The translations under genes were made by a program, and so were the position numbers. From contig JAEXVC010000179.1 of the NCBI GenBank assembly GCA_023406715.1, positions 1 through 10,449 of the forward strand: a DNA stretch of 10,449 nucleotides, given 5' to 3'. This document shows, piece by piece, positions 1-8,900 of the stretch (its first letter is position 1; each line of letters begins with the position of its first letter). A model generated the notes under the pieces. It searched no databases. It was given only the letters and a program-made list of their open reading frames with translations, and was not told the DNA's origin. This DNA comes from Bacteroidota bacterium (GTDB lineage Bacteria; Bacteroidota; Bacteroidia; Bacteroidales; Tenuifilaceae).

Positions 1-218
1 GCCTTGGGTTCTAGTCGGGCAAAATCAAGTGCGTTAATTAGGTTGCTGAACTTATCGCCATTAAACATAAAGATATCGGTTGATAGGTACTGCCATTCGC
101 CTGTAAAGTAGAAGTTTGCCGTATCGCTAAAAATTAGTTTGGGCTCAATATCGCGTTGCGAAAAACTGGTTACACTAACTAACACTAAGGCTATAAGTAC
201 ACCAAATTGTTTTATCAT
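1..218 (-). CDS. Exported protein of unknown function, N-terminal fragment
   Basis: The frame opens with ATG at 218 and stays open to the left edge, giving 72 complete codons. Residues 1-21 (MIKQFGVLIALVLVSVTSFSQ) form a typical Sec signal peptide: one Lys near the start, a hydrophobic core at about residues 5-17, and a likely cleavage after S-F-S before Gln, a pattern frequent in Bacteroidota. The mature part begins RDIEPKLIFSDTANFYFTGEW and is polar and aromatic, with no motif I recognise. No Shine-Dalgarno sequence precedes the ATG. The gene lies downstream of ispD on the same strand after a gap of 95 bases, so read-through from ispD is possible, but nothing shows a functional link. Only the N-terminus is visible, so no family can be assigned. 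The location (periplasm, outer membrane or outside) is inferred from the signal peptide alone. Confidence 0.72.
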   Translation of the reverse strand, partial: MIKQFGVLIALVLVSVTSFSQRDIEPKLIFSDTANFYFTGEWQYLSTDIFMFNGDKFSNLINALDFARLEPK

Positions 219-313
219 TGTTACAAGGGGTTTGGAAGAACTACTCTCTATTACGAAATCCGCTTAAAAATAGTTGTGGAAAAACTTTCAAAAACCAGAC
301 CAATAGCGCAACA

Positions 314-985
314 TCATTTTAACAAGGCGTTGGCAAATATTAAGTCGGTTTGAGTGGTTATTTTGATATTTTCCCTATTGCCATTTACGGTAAAAACCTT
401 TTCGCCCATCGCCTCAATCACCGATGCATCGTCGGTAAAACTTGCATTAAATGGTTGCTCGTAGCACCGTTTTATTAAACTAGCTTTAAAAACCTGTGGG
501 GTTTGAACCAAAAGAACGTTGCTTCTTGGGAATGCCCATGAACTATCTTTTTCAATAATTCGGACAGATTCTACTGGTTGTATTACAGGAATTGCGTTAC
601 CCAATTTCTCGGCTGTAATGTAGCATTCCTCAATAACACTAGGATTTACTAAAGGCCGAACGCCATCGTGAATGGCTACAATGCTGTTGGCATCATAAAC
701 TAAATCAATACCATTTTTAACGGATAAAAAACGCTCTTTGCCTCCTACGGTTACTTTGTGTTTTGTTTTATAGCTGTGTTTTCTACAAAGCTCATTCCAT
801 TGCCCAACTTGTGCTTCGGGAAGCACAACAATTATTTCGGGTCTATTTGCCAGTCCATCAAATACATCGATAGTCCACATTAGAATGGGTTTACCATTTA
901 ACTCGATGAATTGTTTGGGTATGTCGCAACCCATCCGAACTCCCGAGCCTCCCGCAACTATTATGGCGTATCGCATTGTTTGCAT
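314..985 (-). CDS. ispD: 2-C-methyl-D-erythritol 4-phosphate cytidylyltransferase (IspD)
   Basis: IspD joins CTP and 2-C-methyl-D-erythritol 4-phosphate to give CDP-ME plus pyrophosphate, the third step of the cytosolic MEP pathway to isoprenoid precursors. Counting from the GTG at 988 (224 residues, normal for the family), the nucleotide-binding signature IVAGGSGVRMG...PKQF spans residues 10-27. R18 and K25 match the catalytic Arg/Lys of the E. coli enzyme. HDGVRP at 107-112 supplies the metal-binding Asp (D108). FPRS (R155), VQTPQ (161-165), TDDAS (185-189) and NIKIT (K209) match the remaining conserved blocks, so the enzyme looks intact. Three in-frame starts exist: GTG 988, ATG 985 and ATG 976. 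None has a Shine-Dalgarno sequence. I prefer ATG 985, but ATG 976 (MRYAIIVAGG) would also suit family N-termini. The gene is transcribed divergently from the acyl-CoA synthetase and ends 95 bases before an exported-protein gene on the same strand. The assignment to IspD is secure; the exact start is not. Confidence 0.96.
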   Translation of the reverse strand: MQTMRYAIIVAGGSGVRMGCDIPKQFIELNGKPILMWTIDVFDGLANRPEIIVVLPEAQVGQWNELCRKHSYKTKHKVTVGGKERFLSVKNGIDLVYDANSIVAIHDGVRPLVNPSVIEECYITAEKLGNAIPVIQPVESVRIIEKDSSWAFPRSNVLLVQTPQVFKASLIKRCYEQPFNASFTDDASVIEAMGEKVFTVNGNRENIKITTQTDLIFANALLK

Positions 986-1104
986 CACATCATTTTTTAT
1001 TATTCTAGTGCGATAAAGTTACAAAAAAGAACAGTTAAACTTGAAAAGAATTGCTAGTAGAAAATTATACAGAATTGAATGTTAATGTAATAACATTGCT
1101 TCAG

Positions 1105-1136
1105 TTTGATTTTTAAATATTTATTATTGATATTTG
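1105..1136 (+). promoter_or_regulatory. Candidate Bacteroidetes-type promoter for the acyl-CoA synthetase
   Basis: TTTG at 1105-1108 and GATATTTG at 1129-1136 are separated by 20 bases. The Bacteroidetes housekeeping promoter is TTTG near -33 and TAnnTTTG near -7 with a spacer of about 19-21, so this matches everywhere except the first T of the -7 element. The spacer is almost entirely A/T. Transcription would start at about 1140-1143 and leave a leader of about 85 bases before the ATG at 1226. A weak 6-bp hairpin lies in that leader (1169-1174 with 1180-1185). The elements are short and the region is AT-rich, so chance is possible. Confidence 0.45.
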
Positions 1137-1225
1137 CCTCGGATGCATGGAGAAAATTTTGGGGAGATTAATGCTTTCGGCATTATATCATCCTGCTTAC
1201 AGTTAATTAACTAGAAACTATTACT

Positions 1226-2884
1226 ATGGTTGAGTATAACTATGTAAAAGAGTTTGTTGAAAAGAGCATCAAGACGAACTGGAATCAACCGGCTCTTTCG
1301 GATTATCAGGGTGGCACATACTCTTATGGCGATGTTGCCAAGCAAATTCAAAGAATACATAATATTTTAAATACTTGGGGCGTTAAACAGGGCGACAAGG
1401 TTGCTCTTATTGGTCGTAATAATGCCAACTGGGGAATTCTATACCTAGCAACTGTTTCGTACGGAGCGGTAATTGTTCCTATACTGCCCGATTTCTCAGC
1501 TACCGATGTTCATAACATAGTAAATCATTCCGATTCCGTTATTCTTTTTGCTGGAGAAATGATTTGGCCGAATCTTAGCGAGGTGGAAATGCCGAATCTT
1601 AGGGCTGTTTTCTCCGTAAATGATTTTAACTTACTGGTTAACAGAGATCCTGATGCCAACGATAGGTATAATGCACAACGAACCTCAATAGAGGATGAAA
1701 TAGCGGCATTAACCGCCGACAGGGTTAACTATGCCAATGTGTCCAATGCTAAACTTGGCGTAATAAGTTACACATCAGGAACAACTGGATTTTCAAAAGG
1801 CGTTATGTTACCACTAAATAGTTTGGCTGCCAATGTTGATTATGGCAGGAAGAACATTGGGCTTGTTTCTGGTGATAAAATAGTATCGTTTTTACCGCTG
1901 GCACATGCGTTTGGTTGTGCCTTTGAGTTCCTTATGCCATTTGCTGTTGGTTGCCATATTACCTTCTTAACAAGAATACCCACACCGCAAATAATACTTA
2001 AGGCGTTTGGCGAAATTAAACCCCGCCTTGTTCTGGCTGTACCTTTAATTATTGAGAAGATTTATAAGAAACAGCTTTTGCCAAAGATTAGCACTCCCGC
2101 AATGAAGATTCTTATGAATATTCCCTTGATCAACAATCTTATTTATAGTAAGATAAATAAAAAACTCTCCGATGTATTTGGAGGGGAGTTTCTCGAAATT
2201 GTTATTGGAGGTGCCGCTCTAAATCCAGAGGTGGAGGATTTCTTGCAGAAAATCAAGTTCCGCTATACGGTGGGTTATGGAATGACCGAATGTGGGCCAC
2301 TTATTTCTTACTCAGGGTGGAAAACAAACCCCAAAGGATCATGTGGAAAAACAATTAACTACCTTGAGGTAAAAATAGACTCCAAAGACCCGCAGAACGA
2401 GGCAGGAGAAATACTTATCCGTGGTGAGAATGTAATGGAGGGATACTATAAAAATTCTGAGGCAACCTCCAAAACCTTGGTTGATGGTTGGTTACGTAGC
2501 GGCGACCTTGGTGTAATGGATAAGCGCGGATTTATCCATATTATGGGTCGAAGCAAGAGTATGATTCTTGGGCCAAGTGGTCAGAATATTTACCCAGAGG
2601 AGATAGAGGCGCGTTTAAATAACCTGCCATATATTCAGGAGTCGCTAATAGTTGAGCAAAAAGGAAAGTTGGTGGGATTAATATATCCCGATTACGAATC
2701 GATGCAGCAGCAGGGATTAAGCGATAATGATATTGCGCCAGTTTTAGAACAACACAGGGTTGAACTAAACAAGCACTTACCGCAGTACAGCCAGGTTGTA
2801 AAACTTCAAATTTACAATCAGGAATTTGAGAAAACACCCAAGAAAAGTATAAAGAGATTTTTGTATCAGTTTTCGGATAATTAA
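1226..2884 (+). CDS. AMP-forming acyl-CoA synthetase (long-chain fatty-acid CoA ligase type)
   Basis: This is a 552-residue adenylate-forming enzyme. It would activate a carboxylic acid, most likely a medium- or long-chain fatty acid, with ATP to an acyl-AMP and then an acyl-CoA. The phosphate-binding loop YTSGTTGFSKG is at residues 182-192. The LPLAHAFG block is at 223-230, the VIGGAAL segment near 326-332, and the adenine/acid motif YGMTECGP at 351-358. The ribose-binding Asp is in SGDLG (D427), and the hinge GRSK (441-444) leads into the C-terminal lid with QNIYPEEIE (453-461). The end carries EKTPKKSIKR (535-544), where the lid Lys of the adenylation half-reaction is expected; its register is unusual (see findings). 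The length fits the family. No signal peptide or membrane segment is evident, so it is cytosolic or membrane-peripheral. The start is the ATG at 1226, five bases after ACTA-rich sequence with no Shine-Dalgarno, normal for Bacteroidota. It stands alone between a divergent ispD and a convergent giant gene, so neighbours do not identify the substrate; no fad-type gene is adjacent. Confidence 0.92.
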   Translation: MVEYNYVKEFVEKSIKTNWNQPALSDYQGGTYSYGDVAKQIQRIHNILNTWGVKQGDKVALIGRNNANWGILYLATVSYGAVIVPILPDFSATDVHNIVNHSDSVILFAGEMIWPNLSEVEMPNLRAVFSVNDFNLLVNRDPDANDRYNAQRTSIEDEIAALTADRVNYANVSNAKLGVISYTSGTTGFSKGVMLPLNSLAANVDYGRKNIGLVSGDKIVSFLPLAHAFGCAFEFLMPFAVGCHITFLTRIPTPQIILKAFGEIKPRLVLAVPLIIEKIYKKQLLPKISTPAMKILMNIPLINNLIYSKINKKLSDVFGGEFLEIVIGGAALNPEVEDFLQKIKFRYTVGYGMTECGPLISYSGWKTNPKGSCGKTINYLEVKIDSKDPQNEAGEILIRGENVMEGYYKNSEATSKTLVDGWLRSGDLGVMDKRGFIHIMGRSKSMILGPSGQNIYPEEIEARLNNLPYIQESLIVEQKGKLVGLIYPDYESMQQQGLSDNDIAPVLEQHRVELNKHLPQYSQVVKLQIYNQEFEKTPKKSIKRFLYQFSDN

Positions 2885-2899
2885 TTCTTTGATTATTAA

Positions 2900-2948
2900 A
2901 TATATAAAAAGCAAACAGGGCTTTATGCCCTGTTTGCTTTTTATATAT
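2900..2948. terminator. Bidirectional intrinsic terminator between convergent genes
   Basis: A perfect inverted repeat pairs 2900-2921 with 2927-2948 around the 5-base loop TTTAT (2922-2926). The core stem GCAAACAGGGC/GCCCTGTTTGC is G/C-containing and flanked by A-tract and T-tract arms, so on each strand the G/C stem is followed by TTTTT. It begins 16 bases after the ligase stop (2882-2884). It also overlaps the end of the giant minus-strand gene, whose TAA (2941-2943) lies inside one arm. It should therefore stop transcription from both sides. The symmetry is seen directly; termination in both directions is inferred. Confidence 0.9.
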
Positions 2949-5900
2949 CATGATTATTGGGAACATGATACTGTGGTCCAGTTTCTGGAATTTTCCAAAC
3001 CACCACATTAACAGTATTAGAACCAGTATTGCTACACCCGTTTGCTGAGGTTACAGTTGGAATTGAATATGTGTAAGTTTTACTTGCATCCGGACCAAGC
3101 CAAACAGGTTTATTTGCAACTATAGGAATAAAAGTGTATGGCGATGTTGCGCCTGGAATGCTTTCAGTAGAAGTGCCATTTGTTATATCAAAGCTATATG
3201 GCGATGTTCCCCCACTAAGCGTTATAGTTAATTCTGTATTATCTCCATCGCAAATATTTCCATAACTTGGAACAATGGCAAGCGTTGCTGTTGGTCGTTC
3301 GTTTACGGTAACAGCTAGTGTAAGCGGTGCACTATCGCCACAACCATTTGTGGTGTATACGCTAACTGTTCCTGACAATGCATTGTTTGCAAAATCAATT
3401 TCAATGGCATTGCCAGAACCCACAACACTTCCTCCTGAGCCAGAGTAACTCCAAGTATATGTTAACGAAGGATTATTTGGTACAGAGTAATCAACTCCAA
3501 TATCGCCTTGGCAAACAGCATCGTCGTAAAGAACGAATGCAGCGGGTTTTTCGGGTAGTAATGGGAAAGAAATTACAACATCATCGGAGGAAGTACACCC
3601 CCCGTTTGATATTGTCCATGTAAGGGTATATGTACTACCATTAGTACCGTTAAACTGACTATTGTTTACAGTTGGGAATAAAACAGTTCCACCAGCACCA
3701 CTAACAGACCACAATCCTGAACCAACTGCAGGATTGTTTGCATCCAATATGGCTGATGTTGCTCCGCACAACGATTGATCCAAGCCCGCACTAGCTGTTG
3801 TGGGAACAGTATATGTTGTTATAATAGTTGCATCAACAACGCCAGTTTGAATTGGAGCAGAGTGAGGTGGGTTGTCGTATGTAAAACTAGTAAGTTGGTA
3901 AGTATCGCCAATTGCATCAGTTGGTAATGTAAATGGAAGAGAACTTACTGTTATTGGAGCTTGAGCAATACCGCCCTTTTTGTATCCAATTATGAAATTT
4001 AAGTTTAGAGCATCAACACCAGTAAACACTACGGGAATTCCAGCGTTTCCGCAAATTGAACCCGTAATGTTAAATCTTGCTCTCGGCTTAGTTACATTAA
4101 TACATCCAATTGTAAAGTTGCTTGAACCTGCAACAGGAATCGTAATACGTGACGTTGTGTATACAGTTCCGTTATTATCATCGCCAGTTGCCGCAGAGGT
4201 TAATTCCTCCCAGCTAGATGTTGTAGTGTTGTACCTTACAACTCGCATGTCAGACAATCCATTTTCGGTCATAAGCGGTGTCAAGTCGCTACTTGAATCC
4301 CACGATAGATTAACAACAGCCTGACTTCCACTTGCTGCAGAAACAGTCCAGTATTCCTGTGCGTTAACATAGGATATTGGAGCTGTAAAACTGCTAAATG
4401 TACTATTTGGAGCAAAATATTCTACTGTCCAGAGTATTGTTCCAGTTTGCGTAGACGATAATCGAGCCTTATTACCCAAGATTGTTCCTTTCCCAATTGG
4501 GAAAATAAAACTATCGCCCTGATTTATTCTTTTTGTAAGAGGCCCATTTACAAACGATGTTGTTTTTCCGCCACTGGGTGTAACACAGTTAATGGCAGTA
4601 TTTGTAATTGTAAGTGTTGCAGTTGAAGACGTACTAATATTTCCTGAGGTTAACAGCAGATTTCCCGCCACTTCAATAGCTCCAGTATTATTAACCGTTA
4701 GTCCTAATGGGTTATTAATTTCGAAGTTGTTGAATGCATTTGCACCAGTAAAGTTACCCAGAGCACCGCCAATTGTTTGTGCAGTAGAACCTGCAAAACT
4801 TACAGTGGCTCCTGCACCAGTTCCACTAGTGAATGTTCCTACCAAACGTTCAAACGTACCCAAAATAGTTAATTTTCTATTATTTAGGTTATTTAACGTT
4901 GGACCATTAATAAGAAGTCGCTTACAAATGGTTAAATCTTTGTTAGGCAACGAACGTGTACCTGTTCCTGTAAAGTATAAACGAGGTAATGAAGTATATA
5001 AATCTGCAACCAAAGTATAGTTGGTTGAACCACCATACTCCAAAACACCATCGCTAGAGCAATCAAAAAAGGCACTGTACCTACCAGCAGGGAATGTTGC
5101 TGCCTCCAGATGCAACGTTCCATTTCCTGTTACTGTTCCTAAATTATGTCCAAAGGTTGACGGATCAACATTTAATGTTCCATCAATTTTTGTACGGTAA
5201 GTTGCGGCATAGTTCTCATTTACAGTGACAGTTGTTCCTGCCTTAATAGTAACAATAAAACCATTTGGGGCACCAGTCAATGTGTAAGGGTCTCCGCCGG
5301 TTTGTGTCCAGTTTGAAGCATTATTCCAAACACCAGTGGCAATGTTTGTAAACTCAGGAACATTATTAGGCAAGGCAGGGTCAATACCTGCAGTGTACTC
5401 GCCACTAATATTATTTGAATTGTTGAATCGGAATATTATGGTGTTGTTACTTTCGTCAACATCGTCAACGCTGAATTTGGCCCAGTTAGTTCCGGGTATT
5501 AGAAGTCCTGCTGCTATGTAGTTTGCCTCAGTATTAATCCCGGTTACTTGAACGTCTTCTTCAAGGTAGTTCAGGGTTACATTGCCATTAAATCCTGCAA
5601 TACCGTTACTTTCTATTTCCCAAAAATAGTCCAGAACATTGGTTGGGTCTATTACTCCCGGGTGATTATCGTTAATGTTATTCAAACGAATATATCCAAC
5701 ATTTGTATTATCGGTATACTTCAGTATTGCCGGAGTATATTTATTAGACGTCCCCATAGGGAAAGTAAAGGTTTGTTCAGCCCCACTATAAATTGGGAAA
5801 TATTTCCTTAAACCCACATTACTAAACACTCCATCAGATGCAATCATTTTTGTTGGTCCAAATCCGCTTCCCTCAATTTCACTATTTATACCCAGAGTCA

Positions 5901-8900
5901 TTAAGTGCTGGTTGATATTAAAAATACCATTGGTAAGTTTTATGTTTTTTTGAAGGGTTATATTGTCATTTACCCTAGCGCCATTGGTGTTGTCAAGTTC
6001 TAACCGACCAAAAGTACCAGTACCAGAAACTTCTTGCTGAACAGTTCCATTAAGTATAACACCACCAACACTTGCATCACCATCATAATTGGCATTATTA
6101 ACCAGATTCCCTTTTAAGTTGATGCTATATGTGCTGTTAAGCAGCTGCCCAGAACTTAAGGTTAAATTGTTAAAAACGGTAATATCCCTAATTAATGATA
6201 GCGATGTAATAGGGTTAACTGTTAGGTTATAAAAATTGGTTATGGAACTTCCCTGTATACTTTGAACATTACCGTTGAAAGTTGTTAGGTTAGTGTAATA
6301 GTTATAAGTTCCATTATTAACGAACCCTCCCTTAACAGTAACATTAACGCTGTAAGCGTTGTTGGCATCTAAAATACTGTTAGCGTTGCTAATTGTTAAG
6401 TCGCCATTCAAAACTAAAGGACTAATTAGCAGAGTAACCGTAGCGTTTCTTGTTAAAGCAGCATAACCAGTTATTGTAAGATTGTTTAGAGGCACATTAG
6501 CATCAAGCAAGTAGTTTTGAACAGCATTTACTGCTGGACCAACAGCAGGTGTTTGAGTGAAATTAATTGTACTTGAGCCTCCTACCGAACTGGATGCTGC
6601 ACGAATATAAAGGTCTCCATAAGTACTTCCGCCACTGCCGCGTACAATAGTTAGGCTACTTGAGCCCGACATGTTGAAAACACTTCCAGAATTGTAAACT
6701 TCTAATTTTGCATTGGTTGTATTAGCCGCTTGTCCATTAATTACAACCCGGCTTGTTCCACTTTGACGATATTTGAGAACACCCGCAGTAGAGGCTGGGT
6801 TCATGCGAATTTGACCATTTACAACAAGCGTACCACCTTGTACATCAATTTCGGACAGTCCACCTCCACCATACTCAATGTCGTTGTTATTTGCTGGGCT
6901 TGCCGCTGGACCTACATAAACAGTTGAATTTGCAATTGTTAATTTTCCGTTTAGGTATAAATCGTTGGTATTAGAATTGGCGTTAGCAATGAGCACGTTT
7001 GTGTTATTGGCATTACTTGCCAAATTTATTTCTAACCCAGATGTTCCAGGAATTGTAAACGTTGATGCTGTTGTTATTGTAAAGTCAGTCCTTGGGTCGG
7101 TCAATAGATACTGTAAGGTTCCATTCTGTAAAGTTAACCAACCATTAACTGGAGTTGAAATATTTCCGCCAGTAAACGAAAGGGTTGTTACTTGGCTTGT
7201 CCCTTTATTAACAGTAACGTTTCCAAAAATAGTTGCACTACGATGCAGTGGCGATGCTGGGTCTGTAAATCCATAGCCAGTACCCGATGCTCCTGCATAG
7301 GCCGTATTATTTGCAGTGAAAACGGTTGCATTTGTGCTTCCAAAAAATATTACGGGAACAGCATTTAAGCACACATAGCTCCTACATGTTGAACCAGTAT
7401 TTATTATATTATTGGCATTATTAATGAGATTTCCTCCAATAGATAAACTTTGGCTTGTATTACTTTGCCATACGTTTATAGCTGCTCCAGAGGCTACCGT
7501 TACATTTCCATTAACTACAATGTTTTGTGCTCCACCAGCGTTTCCTCCATACCAGCCCAAGGAGCCTCCTTGGATATCCATATTTCCATTTATTGTAATT
7601 GTTTTGGAAATTCTGGGAATATTGAAAACCCCTGGATTTGTAGGGTCAGGATAATTAGAATCCCATGTAGGGCAAAACCAAGAGTCCGCATTTTGACCTT
7701 TTATAGTACAATTCCCGTAAATTAAAACATCGGTATTTCCAAAAATAATGTTAGAACCTCCTACTGGACTGATAATCAAATTACCGTACTTATTGATATT
7801 GTTCGGTAACCAATATGTTGTTCCAATACCTGGATTTACTGTATAAAGTTCTGTAGAGCCTAGGTTTACGTTAAAATCGGAGAAGTCACCAGAAGGGAAT
7901 ACAAAATAATATCCTGAGTTAAAGTTTGTGGTCAACCTAAATAATCCATTACCATTAGGATGTGATGTTACAACATTAAAATTACATCCAGGGTTATAAC
8001 CAATATCAAGAGTTGCGCCTGCCTCAATCTGAAGATTTGCACAACTTCTTATATCCGTGTTGGCCGTTGTGTTATTAGTATTGAGCGTAATGGTATGGTT
8101 GTTTCCAATAATAACTATATCCGATGCGCCTGGGGCTACAGCAGGAGCGTCGTCGGTAGTATGATTGGTAAGCGACCAGTTTGCAGGATTACCCCACCAT
8201 CCACTATTTCTACTATAAAAAGTTAACGGTGCGCCAAAGGGACTTGTTGGGTTATTATCGCCAGCAGTAAAATCGCCTTCAATATAATCCACTCCCGAAA
8301 GCCAAGGACCATCTATTACATTTGTTCCAGTATTAATACTTGCATTTGTTCCATTTGTCCAGCTAACAGCACCAACGTCAAATCGAGCAGGAACATACTC
8401 GTCTTCTGTAATTCCTCCGCCAGTTATTACATCTGACTGGTCATAGGTGTAAGAATGACTTACAGATCCTGCTGTGACACCGACAAAGTTTTCAGACTTA
8501 ACCCTCCAGTAGTAGGTTAAACTACGATTCTTTACCGATGTGGCATAGTGCTCAGAGCCAACAGGAACTACAGTAATTGTTCCGTAGGTAGTTGGATTTG
8601 TTGAAAAACTAATGGTTGCAGGCGTATAAACGGGTGTACCTGCGTGACTGGTTGATGGAGCTCCAATTGGAAAAGTAAAACTATTAGAGGCTGCGGAGTA
8701 AACCTTCGAAACGCTTGCATTACCAACCTCTCCCTTAGTATATACAAAACGGTTTGCATCGGCACCATTTACACTGGCAGAGGCTCCCATAAGTAAGTTA
8801 TACTCCTGAAGGTTAAGTTTTTTATATCCCGTTGCTGCTCCAGTGAATCTTAGAACGCCATTAATGGTAATGTTGTTTAGTAATGTAACATCAGCTGTTC

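Noticed and set aside
1084..1097. Small palindrome AATGT-AATA-ACATT as an operator
   Set aside because: Five-base arms in AT-rich DNA are expected by chance and no matching second site was seen.
986..1100. Promoter for ispD on the minus strand
   Set aside because: TAnnTTTG-like near matches exist, such as TAACTTTA and TAATTTTC, but none has a TTTG at the right distance upstream, so no promoter could be chosen.
1171..1206. 11-codon mini-ORF MLSALYHPAYS as a separate gene
   Set aside because: It is too short to support as a gene and is out of frame with the ligase; kept only as a leader observation.
2541..3008. 155-codon open frame on the minus strand
   Set aside because: It overlaps the well-supported acyl-CoA synthetase, the terminator and the end of the giant gene. 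Its translation is Cys/Tyr/Ile-rich without any domain, so it is a shadow frame.
3378..7725. Several plus-strand open frames of 61-142 codons (for example 3980-4324, 4592-5020, 6965-7276, 7412-7725)
   Set aside because: All lie antisense to the giant gene. The Thr/Ser/Asn/Gly/Val codons of the beta-repeats leave few stops on the opposite strand, and the products show no motif and no signal peptide.
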